A stretch of DNA of 64,000 nt from Sphingomonas sp. S1-29 (lineage in GTDB: Bacteria > Pseudomonadota > Alphaproteobacteria > Sphingomonadales > Sphingomonadaceae). Below the pieces are notes generated by a model. The model was not told the origin of the DNA, ran no database searches, and saw only the letters and a list, made by a program, of their open reading frames with translations. Positions 27,048 through 35,351 of the stretch are shown in pieces. The stretch's first letter is position 1; each line of letters begins with the position of its first letter. The stretch is from assembly GCF_026167545.1 (NCBI RefSeq), contig NZ_CP110678.1, positions 1,361,501 to 1,425,500 of the forward strand, written 5' to 3'. The translations under genes and the position numbers were made by a program.

Positions 27048-28819
27048 TGCGCACTCCGGTCCGTCCCTTCCGATCGCGCGAATGGTTTGCCGCCCCCGGG
27101 CGCAGCGACATGGCGGCGCTCTATCTCGAGCGCTTCATGAACTACGGCATCACACCGCAGGAGCTGCGCTCGGGCCGACCGATCATCGGGATCGCGCAAT
27201 CGGGGTCGGACCTCGCGCCGTGCAACCGGATCCATGTCGAGCTCGCCAAGCGCGTGCGCGACGGGATCCGCGATGCCGGCGGGATCGCGATGGAGTTTCC
27301 GCTCCATCCGATCTTCGAAAACTGCCGCCGCCCCACCGCGGCGCTCGACCGCAACCTCGCCTATCTCGGGCTGGTCGAGATCCTCAACGGCTATCCGATC
27401 GACGCGGTGGTGCTCACCACCGGGTGCGACAAGACGACGCCCGCGCAGGTGATGGCGGCCTCGACCGTCGACATTCCCGCGATCGTGCTGTCGGGCGGAC
27501 CGATGCTCGATGGCTGGCATGATGGCGAACTGGTGGGTTCGGGCACCGTCATCTGGCGCAGCCGGCGCAAGCTGGGCGCGGGCGAGATCACCGAGGACGA
27601 ATTCCTCGATGCCGCCACCGCCTCGGCCCCGTCGGCAGGGCATTGCAACACGATGGGCACCGCATCGACGATGAACGCGATCGCCGAAGGGCTGGGGCTG
27701 TCGCTTCCCGGCTGCGCGGCGATCCCCGCCCCCTATCGCGAGCGCGGGCAGATCGCTTATGAAACCGGCGTCCGCGCGGTCGAGATGGCGTATGAAGACA
27801 TCCGCCCCTCGTCGATCCTCACCCGCCAGGCGTTCCTCAACGCGATCGCGCTGACCACCGCGATCGGTGGATCGTCGAACGCGCAGCCGCACATCATGGC
27901 GATGGCGCGCCATGCCGGCGTCGACATCACGCCCGAGGACTGGATGGTCGGCTACGACCTGCCGCTGCTGGTAAACATGCAACCGGCGGGCAAATATCTG
28001 GGCGAGCGCTTCCATCGCGCCGGCGGCGTGCCCGCAGTGCTGTGCGAGCTGCTCGCCAAGGGCAAGATCGACGGCGACGTGCCGACGGTCACCGGCCGCA
28101 CGCTGGCCGAGAATGTCGCCGGGCGCGAGACTCGCGACCGCGACGTCATCTGGCCCTATGACGCGCCGCTCAAGGAGCGCGCGGGCTTCCTGGTGCTCAC
28201 GGGCAATTTGTTCGACTTCGCGATCATGAAGACCAGCGTGATCTCCGACGCCTTCCGCGCGCGCTATCTGTCACGCCCCGGCGAGGAGAATATCTTCGAG
28301 GGTCGAGCGATCGTGTTCGACGGTTCGGACGATTATCATCACCGGATCAACGATCCTGCGCTGAATATCGACGAGGATTGCATCCTGGTGATCCGCGGCG
28401 CGGGCGTGCTCGGCTGGCCGGGGTCGGCCGAAGTCGTCAACATGCAGCCGCCCGACGCCCTGCTGGCGCGCGGCGTCCAGAGCCTGCCGACGCTGGGCGA
28501 TGGCCGCCAGTCGGGAACGTCGGACAGCCCCTCGATCCTCAACGCCTCGCCCGAGAGCGCGGGCGGCGGTGGCCTCGCGTGGCTGCGCACCGGCGACCGG
28601 GTGCGCGTCGATCTCAACCGCGGCGAGTGCAACGCGCTGGTCGAGCCCGCCGAGATCGAACGCCGCAAGGCAGAGCCGGCACCGCCCGTGCCCGCCAGCA
28701 ACACGCCCTGGGAGGAACTGTACCGCGAAAAGACGGGGCAGCTCGCCGAGGGCGGCGTGATGGAAATGGCGCTGAAATATCGCGGAACGTCGGAAAAGCC
28801 GCCGCGGCATAATCACTAA
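27047..28819 (+). CDS. xylD: D-xylonate dehydratase (IlvD/Edd family)
   Basis: 590 residues. Three conserved cysteines for the Fe-S cluster are visible: Cys59 in SDLAPCNRIH, Cys127 in TTGCDKTTPAQ and Cys200 in GHCNTMGTAST. Length and motifs agree with the Caulobacter-type xylonate dehydratase that turns D-xylonate into 2-keto-3-deoxy-D-xylonate, the third step of the Weimberg pathway. The other four steps are encoded close by at 29659-35330, which makes this assignment firm. The start overlaps the symporter stop, so transport and this step are coupled. L-arabonate could be a side substrate, as in other family members. Confidence 0.93.
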   Translation: MRTPVRPFRSREWFAAPGRSDMAALYLERFMNYGITPQELRSGRPIIGIAQSGSDLAPCNRIHVELAKRVRDGIRDAGGIAMEFPLHPIFENCRRPTAALDRNLAYLGLVEILNGYPIDAVVLTTGCDKTTPAQVMAASTVDIPAIVLSGGPMLDGWHDGELVGSGTVIWRSRRKLGAGEITEDEFLDAATASAPSAGHCNTMGTASTMNAIAEGLGLSLPGCAAIPAPYRERGQIAYETGVRAVEMAYEDIRPSSILTRQAFLNAIALTTAIGGSSNAQPHIMAMARHAGVDITPEDWMVGYDLPLLVNMQPAGKYLGERFHRAGGVPAVLCELLAKGKIDGDVPTVTGRTLAENVAGRETRDRDVIWPYDAPLKERAGFLVLTGNLFDFAIMKTSVISDAFRARYLSRPGEENIFEGRAIVFDGSDDYHHRINDPALNIDEDCILVIRGAGVLGWPGSAEVVNMQPPDALLARGVQSLPTLGDGRQSGTSDSPSILNASPESAGGGGLAWLRTGDRVRVDLNRGECNALVEPAEIERRKAEPAPPVPASNTPWEELYREKTGQLAEGGVMEMALKYRGTSEKPPRHNH

Positions 28820-28850
28820 GCGGGGATAGCGGGACCACCCCGCCCCCTCC

Positions 28851-28941
28851 CCGTTCGTGCTGAGCTTGTCGAAGCACTGTCCTTACTTAGCGACCGGCAC
28901 GCCTAAGAAGTACGGCGCTTCGACAAGCGCAGCGCGAACGG
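28851..28941. repeat. REP-like inverted repeat, type A
   Basis: Arms at 28851-28877 and 28915-28941 (27 nt, 3 mismatches), core GAGCTTGTCGAAGCAC. It occupies the gap between the convergent xylD and HPP genes and may double as a transcription barrier. Confidence 0.8.
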
Positions 28942-28968
28942 ATGGGGTAGGTTGCCGGCCCCGAAACC

Positions 28969-29628
28969 TCAGCGCTTGGCTTGGCGCTTCGCGGCGTGGC
29001 GCTCGGCGTGCGCGAGCAGCGCTTCCAGATCCTCTGACGCGATATCGAAGCTCTCGTCCATATCCTCGAGCGCAGCCTCGATATCGGCATGCTGGAGCCG
29101 CGACACCGGCACCGCTGCCGGGACATGCGGGTAATTGCCCGCGGTCGCGCGGTGGAACAGCAATGCCACCGCCACCAGCGCGATCGAATTGATCGCGACC
29201 GGCGCGAACGCGAAGCCATAGCCCGCGGCATGGATGCCCTCGCTGCCGATCACCGCGGTCAGCGCCGCGGCGCCGCCGGGCGGATGCAGGCAGCGCAGCA
29301 GCGACATGACCAGGATCGCCGCCCCCACCGCGACGCCTGCCGCGATCGTGATATCGGGGATCAGCCGATACACCGCGACCCCCACCAAAGACGAGATGAC
29401 GTTGCCGCCAACGACAGGCCAGGGCTGCGCCAGCGGGCTCGACGGCACCCCGAACACCAGCACCGCCGATGCGCCGAGCGGCGCGACAATCAGCGGGAAA
29501 TCGATGCTGGTCAGCGGCAAGCCGCCGGTGACGACGATCGTCAGCGCGATGCCGATCGTCGCGCCGAGGCAGCCGATCAGCCGGTCGGTGAAGTTGGCGC
29601 CGGCCAACAGCGGTTTGAAGAAGTTCAT
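28969..29628 (-). CDS. HPP family membrane protein
   Basis: 219 residues with four to five membrane segments. It contains CLHPPGGAAALTAVIGS, the His-Pro-Pro signature that names the HPP family, and APLGASAVLVFGVPSSPLAQ, also typical. A soluble, acidic C-terminal tail of about 60 residues (ADIEAALEDMDESFDIASED) follows the last helix. HPP proteins are transport-like; plant members have been linked to nitrite transport, but bacterial roles are unclear. It starts 30 nt after xylC and could be the last gene of the xylX-xylB-xylC unit, although a link to xylose is not obvious. An AGGA ribosome site precedes the ATG. Confidence 0.88.
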   Translation of the reverse strand: MNFFKPLLAGANFTDRLIGCLGATIGIALTIVVTGGLPLTSIDFPLIVAPLGASAVLVFGVPSSPLAQPWPVVGGNVISSLVGVAVYRLIPDITIAAGVAVGAAILVMSLLRCLHPPGGAAALTAVIGSEGIHAAGYGFAFAPVAINSIALVAVALLFHRATAGNYPHVPAAVPVSRLQHADIEAALEDMDESFDIASEDLEALLAHAERHAAKRQAKR

Positions 29629-29658
29629 GCTCGTCCTGCGTGGATCATCGCCCGGCGC

Positions 29659-30540
29659 TTAGAACGCCGCCTCGACCCCCGCCACCCCCGGCACGTCGAC
29701 GGTGAAGCTGAACAGATCGCCCGCTAGCGGTTCGCGGTCGCGCCCCGCGGCATCGAGATGCTTGGCGGCGGTGGTCGCGAATACCGTGCGCAGATCGGGA
29801 CCGCCAAAGGCGAGCTTGGTGATCGCGCTCACCGGAAAGCGAACGGTTTCCCGCAGTTCGCCGGCGGGCGAATAGCGCCGCGCGCCCCAGCCATTGTAGA
29901 GGCCGATCCATACGCAGCCTTCGGCGTCGCATACCGGGCCGTCGGGATAGCCGTCTGCGGGGTCGATCTGCGCGAACAGCCGCATGTCGGTCAGCGTACC
30001 GTCGGCGGCGAGCGCGCAGGCGTGGATCGTGCCGCCCAGCGTATCGACATGATACAGCGTCCGCCCATCGGGGCTGATCGCGGGGCCGTTGGTGATCGAC
30101 ACCGGCGCGGTCGAGGCGACGCAATCCTTGCCGTCATAGCGATATATCCGCCCGGTCGCCGCCGCTTCGGCATCGTCCATCGTCCCGAACCACAGCCGCC
30201 CGGCAGGATCGATCGTGGCGTCGTTCAGCCGATTGCCCGGCATGTCGGGCTCGGGATCGATCAGCGGCGCGAACGATCCGTCTGCGGGATCGAAGCGCGC
30301 CAGCCCGGTCTGTAGCCCGGCAACGAAGCCCCCGCTGCGCATCGGCAGCACGAAGCCGACCTGCGCGGGCGCGTTCCAGCTCTGCCGGTCCCCGCTGGCG
30401 GGATCGTAGCGATGGACGAACCGGCCCTTGATATCGACGAACCACAAGGCGCGGTCGCGCGCGACCCAGGTCGGCCCTTCGGGCAACGGCGCGCCGAGCG
30501 ACCAGACGCTGCGCGGTTCGCTTGTCGCCACGCCGCTCAC
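29659..30540 (-). CDS. xylC: SMP-30/gluconolactonase-family D-xylono-lactonase
   Basis: 293 residues forming a six-bladed SMP-30 propeller: PLPEGPTWVARDRALWFVDI with the metal-binding Glu, MPGNRLNDATIDPAGRLWFG with Asn-Asp, SITNGPAISPDGRTLYHVDT, and DGYPDGPVCDAEGCVWIGLY. Members hydrolyse sugar lactones with a divalent metal. It opens D-xylono-lactone made by XylB to D-xylonate. The GTG start at 30540 overlaps the xylB stop, and the order xylX-xylB-xylC resembles Caulobacter-type xylose operons. Confidence 0.93.
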   Translation of the reverse strand: MSGVATSEPRSVWSLGAPLPEGPTWVARDRALWFVDIKGRFVHRYDPASGDRQSWNAPAQVGFVLPMRSGGFVAGLQTGLARFDPADGSFAPLIDPEPDMPGNRLNDATIDPAGRLWFGTMDDAEAAATGRIYRYDGKDCVASTAPVSITNGPAISPDGRTLYHVDTLGGTIHACALAADGTLTDMRLFAQIDPADGYPDGPVCDAEGCVWIGLYNGWGARRYSPAGELRETVRFPVSAITKLAFGGPDLRTVFATTAAKHLDAAGRDREPLAGDLFSFTVDVPGVAGVEAAF

Positions 30541-31367
30541 CGCCAGCCCGCGTCCACGAAGTAATTGTGCCCCGTCACCAAAGCGGCATCATCGCTCGCC
30601 AGGAACAGCACCATCGCCGCGATGTCGTGCGGCAGCAGCCGGCCCTTTAGGCACTGTGCATCGACGATCTCGGCCTCGCCCTCGGGCGTGTACCATTTGA
30701 GCTGACGCTCGGTGCGGACATTGCCCGGGATCACGCAGGTGGCGCGAATGCCGTCGGGGCCGAGTTCGCGCGCCAGGCTGCGCGTCATGCCCTCGATCGC
30801 CGCCTTGCAGGTCTGGTACAAGGTCAGGTCGGCAAGCGCCAAATGCCACGAAATCGAGCCGAGGTTGACGATCACCCCGCCGCCGCGTTCGCGCATCGCG
30901 GGGATCACCGCCTGCGCGCTGAAGAACATATGCTTCAGGTTCACCGACAGGCGGTTGTCCCAATAGGCTTCGTCGACCTGGTCGATCGAATGGCGGTCGT
31001 CATTGGCGGCGTTGTTCACCAGAATGTCGAACGCGCCCTCCTCGGCGATCAGCCGCGCGATGGTGTCGCGGAGCACATCGATTTTGGTCAGATCGACATG
31101 CTCGAACCGCACCTTGGCAGGGGCCAGCGCTTCGACCAGCGCGCGCGAATCGGCCTCGGCGATGTCGAAGAAGGTAACGTCGGCGCCCTGCGCGACGAAG
31201 CCTTCGACCAGGCCCGCGCCGATCCCCGATCCGCCGCCGGTTACCAGCACGCGCTTGCCGCGCAGGCTGGGGTAGATTGCGCGGTTGCCCTGCGGTGCAG
31301 CCTGTTGTTTCGGGATACTGATGTCGGCTTCGGCCATGGTGGTTCCGCTGTCTAGAAGGTCGTTCAT
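30537..31367 (-). CDS. xylB: NAD-dependent D-xylose 1-dehydrogenase (SDR family)
   Basis: 276 residues. A Rossmann fold is seen with VTGGGSGIGAG (cofactor glycine motif), NNAANDDRH, the catalytic Ser in GSISWH and Tyr/Lys in LYQTCKAAIEG. The sequence AIYPSLRGKRVLVTGGGSGI and the C-terminal TGHNYFVDAGWR closely resemble Caulobacter XylB as I remember it. It oxidises D-xylose to D-xylono-lactone. The ATG at 31367 overlaps the xylX stop (ATGA). An internal ATG at 31337 would remove a 10-residue extension and is possible. Confidence 0.92.
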   Translation of the reverse strand: MNDLLDSGTTMAEADISIPKQQAAPQGNRAIYPSLRGKRVLVTGGGSGIGAGLVEGFVAQGADVTFFDIAEADSRALVEALAPAKVRFEHVDLTKIDVLRDTIARLIAEEGAFDILVNNAANDDRHSIDQVDEAYWDNRLSVNLKHMFFSAQAVIPAMRERGGGVIVNLGSISWHLALADLTLYQTCKAAIEGMTRSLARELGPDGIRATCVIPGNVRTERQLKWYTPEGEAEIVDAQCLKGRLLPHDIAAMVLFLASDDAALVTGHNYFVDAGWR

Positions 31368-32506
31368 GCCGCCGCGCGGCGGCGATCGGCGAGGTTGCGC
31401 ATCAGGTCGCGGATACCGAAGGCCCAAGGGGCGGCGGCCTTCGACGTGGTGACGCGGTTGACCAGCGTCCCCAGCCGTTCGGCGCGGATCGATACGATAT
31501 CGCCCTGCTTGTGGGTGAAGCCGCGGCCCGGCTCGTCGCGGTCCTGCACCGGGGCGAACAGCGTGCCCAGGAACAGCACGAAGCCGTCGGGATATTGATG
31601 CTCGCTCATCGCCTGGCGCATCAGATCCTCGGGATCGCGGCTGATCTCGCGCATCGAGCTGTGCCCGGTCAGCGTATAGCCCTCGGTCCCCTCGATCGTC
31701 AGGTCGAGCTCGGCGCTGCGGACATCGTCCATCGTGAAGCCGCCGTCGAACAACCGAACGAACGGCCCGATCGCGCACGATGCGTTATTGTCCTTCGCCT
31801 TGCCCAGCAGCAGCGCGCTGCGCCCCTCGAAATCGCGCAGATTGACGTCGTTGCCGAGCGTCGCGCCAACGGTACGACCGCGGCTGTCCGAGACCAGCAC
31901 AATTTCAGGCTCGGGATTGTTCCAAGTCGAATCCGACCGGACGCCGACTTCGCCGCCCCAGCCGATCGACGACAGCACCGGGGTCTTGGTGAACACCTCG
32001 GCATCGGGGCCGATCGCGACCTCGAGATATTGCGACCACATGCCCGCGTCAATCAACGCGGTCTTGAGCCGTGCAGCATCGTCGCTGCCCGGCACCACCG
32101 AGCGGATACCGCCGCCGACCTTCTCTTCGAGCTCGGCGCGGATCGCCGATGCTGCAGCCGAATCGCCGCGCGCGCGCTCCTCGATCACCCGCTCGATCGC
32201 CGACACCGCGAAGGTGACGCCGGCGGCCTTGACGCATTGCAGGTCGATCGGCGCGAGCAGCTGGAAGCGCGCGTCCGAACCGGCGGCGCCCAGATCCTCG
32301 ACCGCGCAGAGCGCTTCGCCCGACACCGCGGTCGGATCGGCCATGTCGAACAGGTCCGACGTCGTCTCGGCATGCGCGATCACCGATTCCACCGTGCCGC
32401 CACGAACGATCACCGGCACCGGCCCCTGCGGGGTCAGCACCCGGCCCGCGAGCACCGCATCGGCGTGATCGACAGGCAATGCCTGCGAACTCCAGTTGAC
32501 CTGCAT
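31364..32506 (-). CDS. xylX: 2-keto-3-deoxy-D-xylonate dehydratase (fumarylacetoacetase fold)
   Basis: 380 residues. The fumarylacetoacetate-hydrolase fold is shown by NNPEPEIVLVSDSRGRTVG and LGNDVNLRDFEGRSALLLGK, with metal-binding Glu/Asp. Stretches such as LQCVKAAGVTFAVSAIERVI and KAKDNNASCAIGPFVRLFD match Caulobacter XylX as recalled. It dehydrates 2-keto-3-deoxy-xylonate to 2-oxoglutarate semialdehyde, step four of the Weimberg pathway. GGGAGAGG precedes the ATG. It is the first gene of its unit, with a perfect operator at 32530 just upstream. Confidence 0.93.
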   Translation of the reverse strand: MQVNWSSQALPVDHADAVLAGRVLTPQGPVPVIVRGGTVESVIAHAETTSDLFDMADPTAVSGEALCAVEDLGAAGSDARFQLLAPIDLQCVKAAGVTFAVSAIERVIEERARGDSAAASAIRAELEEKVGGGIRSVVPGSDDAARLKTALIDAGMWSQYLEVAIGPDAEVFTKTPVLSSIGWGGEVGVRSDSTWNNPEPEIVLVSDSRGRTVGATLGNDVNLRDFEGRSALLLGKAKDNNASCAIGPFVRLFDGGFTMDDVRSAELDLTIEGTEGYTLTGHSSMREISRDPEDLMRQAMSEHQYPDGFVLFLGTLFAPVQDRDEPGRGFTHKQGDIVSIRAERLGTLVNRVTTSKAAAPWAFGIRDLMRNLADRRRAAA

Positions 32507-32529
32507 GTACCTCTCCCAATCCGGCTTAT

Positions 32530-32547
32530 GCTGATAGCGCTATCAGC
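32530..32547 (-). promoter_or_regulatory. Perfect LacI-type operator of the xylX-xylB-xylC unit
   Basis: GCTGATAGCGCTATCAGC is a perfect 18-nt palindrome, the longest of the nine sites, 24 nt upstream of the xylX start codon. On the minus strand a TTGCGG hexamer lies 17 nt before TAGCGC inside the site, compatible with the operator covering the -10 element. Confidence 0.75.
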
Positions 32548-32588
32548 GTTGACGCCGGTCCGCAACATGGACCGATCGCGCATATTGC

Positions 32589-33605
32589 TCAGCCCGGCAG
32601 CACGTTCTTCAGAAAGGTCCGCAGCCGATCGTCGCGCGCCGGATTCGCCGGCCCGAGCACCCCGCGCGCATGTTCGGGCACGTGGTCGACCGCAGCGGGG
32701 GCGGCATCGCCGAAGATATAATGGTCGAACCACCCGCGCCACGCCGCGCGCTCGCCCGGCGGCAGGTCGCGGATCGCCAGCAGCGCGTGCGCGAGCACCC
32801 CCATCGGCGAGGCGCGCGGGTCGCTGTCCCACCAATAATTGACCAGCACGTTGAGCGGGCCGAACGCGCGGATATTGTGCCACCACAAGGCGGGCATGAA
32901 GATCGCGTCGCCCGGCCGCAGCACCGCGACGCGCGCATGGCGCATCGCTTCGGCGAAGCGCGGGAAGCGATCGAGATCGGGGGCATAGGGATCGACCATG
33001 CTCGACGGCTGCCCCGCCATCGTGACGTCGATCGGGCCGATATAGAGGTTGGCGATCTGATCGGGCGGGAACAGCAGGAAGCGCCGCTCGCCCGCGACGA
33101 CGCAGGCGAGGTTGGGCGAGGCGTCGAAATGCGTCGAGACATGGGTGGCGTTACCGATCCAGACGCGCGGGGTGGTGCCGGCGAGCGGCAGGCCGATCGC
33201 ATTGGCCTCGATCCAGCCGGGAAGATGCTGCCCCGCCGCCGCCGCGCCGGCATAGAGCGCGGGTGCCGCCGGGTCGGCCGCCAGCCGCACGAGTTCGCGC
33301 AGCAGCGTGGTGACGCTGGCGGGCTCGCGTTTGAAATTGAAGCCGCGCATGTCGTCGCGGTAGAAGAAGCGTCCCTCGATCGTCGGGGCACCGACCATCA
33401 CCTCGACGGGGCGACCAGTATCGAAGCCGGCGATATAGCGCGCGATCGCCTCATGCCCCTCGCGCGCCGCCGCGACGGCGGGCCAATGCGCGGCCTGGCC
33501 GCGCAGCACGATCGGCTCATAGTGGTCGAAGATGTCGGTGGTGAAGCGGTCGGCGGCGACCGGTTCGCGTTCGGCAAGCGGCCGGGGTTCAGGCAGGCTG
33601 TTCAC
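32589..33605 (-). CDS. Cupin-like (JmjC/FIH-type) putative Fe(II)/2-oxoglutarate oxygenase
   Basis: 338 residues. The Cupin_8 fold is seen, with an iron-binding HxD in THFDAS (His159, Asp161) and a distal His243 in LWWHNIR; FLLFPPDQIANLYIGP is also typical. It is clearly paralogous to the protein at 44339: FPPDQ(I/V)ANLY, the PALWWH block and NVLVNYWW are shared. Such proteins may hydroxylate a protein or small molecule, but none near TonB genes has a settled substrate. A GTG start with GGAGAG is used. It follows the semialdehyde dehydrogenase by 150 nt. Its co-substrate 2-oxoglutarate is the end product of the neighbouring pathway. Confidence 0.85.
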   Translation of the reverse strand: MNSLPEPRPLAEREPVAADRFTTDIFDHYEPIVLRGQAAHWPAVAAAREGHEAIARYIAGFDTGRPVEVMVGAPTIEGRFFYRDDMRGFNFKREPASVTTLLRELVRLAADPAAPALYAGAAAAGQHLPGWIEANAIGLPLAGTTPRVWIGNATHVSTHFDASPNLACVVAGERRFLLFPPDQIANLYIGPIDVTMAGQPSSMVDPYAPDLDRFPRFAEAMRHARVAVLRPGDAIFMPALWWHNIRAFGPLNVLVNYWWDSDPRASPMGVLAHALLAIRDLPPGERAAWRGWFDHYIFGDAAPAAVDHVPEHARGVLGPANPARDDRLRTFLKNVLPG

Positions 33606-33682
33606 GCTACTCTCCGACGACGATCCGGGGCTTTGCAGGGTCGTCGCAACCGCCGGCTATCGTTCGCAGCCGATCGGGAAGT

Positions 33683-33746
33683 CCCTCCCCCACTTGCCAT
33701 CGCATGACGATGTCGCCTTGGCGACCGCGAGGCAAGTGGGGGCGGG
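33683..33746. repeat. Inverted repeat, 16-bp arms
   Basis: CCCTCCCCCACTTGCC (33683-33698) pairs with 33731-33746 with one mismatch, around a 32-nt loop. It lies between the dehydrogenase and cupin genes, which read in the same direction, so it might attenuate transcription into the cupin gene. Confidence 0.7.
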
Positions 33747-33755
33747 TTCAGTCGA

Positions 33756-35330
33756 TCAGAGCTTCCAGGCGCCGTCGACGCGGGTCAGCACGCCGGCCTG
33801 CGCGCCTTCGCGCAGCGCTTCGGGCAGCAGCGCCTCGGGCAGGTCCTGATAGCTCACCGGGCGCAGGAAGCGATCGATCGCCAGCGTGCCGACCGAGGTC
33901 GAACGCCCATCCGACGTCGCCGGATACGGGCCGCCATGCACCATCGCGTGCGTCACTTCGACGCCGGTCGGCCAGCCATTGGCCAGGATGCGGCCGACGG
34001 TGCGCTCGAGCACCGGCAGCACGCGCTTGGCATCGGCATAGTCGCCCTCGTCGATCTGCAGCGTCGCGGTGAGCTGGCCTTCGAGCTCGGACAACACGCT
34101 CAGCAGTTCGTCGAGGTTGGCGCAGCGCACCACCACCGACGACGCACCGAACACCTCGTGCAGATGGACCGGATCGGCCAGGAAGTCCTTGCCTGCGACG
34201 CTGAACAGCGCAGCGCGACCCTGGGTCGGGCCGGCGGGCTCGGCACCCTCGGCGACCTTGGTCACGAAGGGGCTGCCCTCGAGCTTGGCCTTGCCGTCCT
34301 CGAACGCCTGGTAGATGCCCGAGGTGAGCATCACCTGCGCCGCCTGGCCGGTCAGTACTTCGCCCGCACGCGCGACGAAGGCGTCGAGCTCGAGGCCGTC
34401 GATCGCCATCACCAGACCGGGATTGGTGCAGAACTGGCCCGCACCCATGCCGAGGCTGGCGACATAGGCCTCAGCAAGCGCCGCGCCGCGTGCCTTCAAC
34501 GCTTCGGGCATCAGCACGACGGGGTTGATCGCCGACATTTCGGCATAAACCGGGATCGGCCGCGGACGCTCGGCGGCGATCTTCATCAGCGCCTCGCCGC
34601 CGGTGCGCGATCCGGTGAAGCCGACCGCCATGATCCGCGGATCGGCGACCAGCGCCTGCCCTACCTTGCGCGACATGCCGTTGACCAGGCTGAACACGCC
34701 CTTGGGCATGCCGGTCTTTTCGACCGCACGCTCGATCGCGGTGGCGATCAGCTCGGCGGTGCCGGGGTGCGCGCTGTGGCCCTTCATCACCACCGGGCAA
34801 CCGGCGGCAAGCGCGGCGGCGGTGTCACCGCCCGCGGTCGAGAAGGCGAGCGGGAAGTTCGACGCGCCGAACACCGCGACGGGGCCGAGCGCGATCATCC
34901 GCAGGCGAAGGTCGGGCTTGGGCGGGGTGCGCTGCTTGTCGGCATGGTCAATCCGCAGCTTCTGCCACTGGCCGTCGCGGATTTCCTTGGCGAACAGCCG
35001 CATCTGGCCCGCAGTGCGCCCGCGCTCGCCGGTAATGCGCGCAGGCGGCAGCCCGCTCTCACGGCAGGCGCGCTCGACCAGCGTGTCGCCCAGCGCTTCG
35101 ATCTCGTCGGCGATCGCGTCGAGGAACGCGGCGCGGTCGGCGATCGGTGCGCTCGAATAGGGCAGGAATGCCGCCTCGGCAGCGGCGCACGCGTCGGCGA
35201 CGTCCTGCTCGGTCGCGCCGAAGAACGACGCATCGTCGATCTCGGTGCCCTTCGAGGGATCATAAGCACGGAAGCTTTCGGTCGACTGGCGGCGTTCGCC
35301 ACCGATAAATAGATCGCCGGTAAGTTTCAT
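33756..35330 (-). CDS. Aldehyde dehydrogenase (NADP+), 2-oxoglutarate semialdehyde dehydrogenase
   Basis: 524 residues. ALDH signatures are present: GPVAVFGASNFPLAFSTAGG, VGFTGSRTGGEALM, the general-base Glu in PVYAEMSAINPV, and the catalytic Cys in GAGQFCTNPGLV. The subfamily is that of NADP-dependent 2,5-dioxovalerate dehydrogenases. It oxidises 2-oxoglutarate semialdehyde to 2-oxoglutarate, the last Weimberg step, and fills the xylA role of Caulobacter with a different ALDH subfamily. It starts 21 nt after the GH67 stop, with GGAGA before the ATG, so the two genes are co-transcribed. Confidence 0.92.
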   Translation of the reverse strand: MKLTGDLFIGGERRQSTESFRAYDPSKGTEIDDASFFGATEQDVADACAAAEAAFLPYSSAPIADRAAFLDAIADEIEALGDTLVERACRESGLPPARITGERGRTAGQMRLFAKEIRDGQWQKLRIDHADKQRTPPKPDLRLRMIALGPVAVFGASNFPLAFSTAGGDTAAALAAGCPVVMKGHSAHPGTAELIATAIERAVEKTGMPKGVFSLVNGMSRKVGQALVADPRIMAVGFTGSRTGGEALMKIAAERPRPIPVYAEMSAINPVVLMPEALKARGAALAEAYVASLGMGAGQFCTNPGLVMAIDGLELDAFVARAGEVLTGQAAQVMLTSGIYQAFEDGKAKLEGSPFVTKVAEGAEPAGPTQGRAALFSVAGKDFLADPVHLHEVFGASSVVVRCANLDELLSVLSELEGQLTATLQIDEGDYADAKRVLPVLERTVGRILANGWPTGVEVTHAMVHGGPYPATSDGRSTSVGTLAIDRFLRPVSYQDLPEALLPEALREGAQAGVLTRVDGAWKL

Positions 35331-35351
35331 AGATGCTTCTCCGTTACAGTC

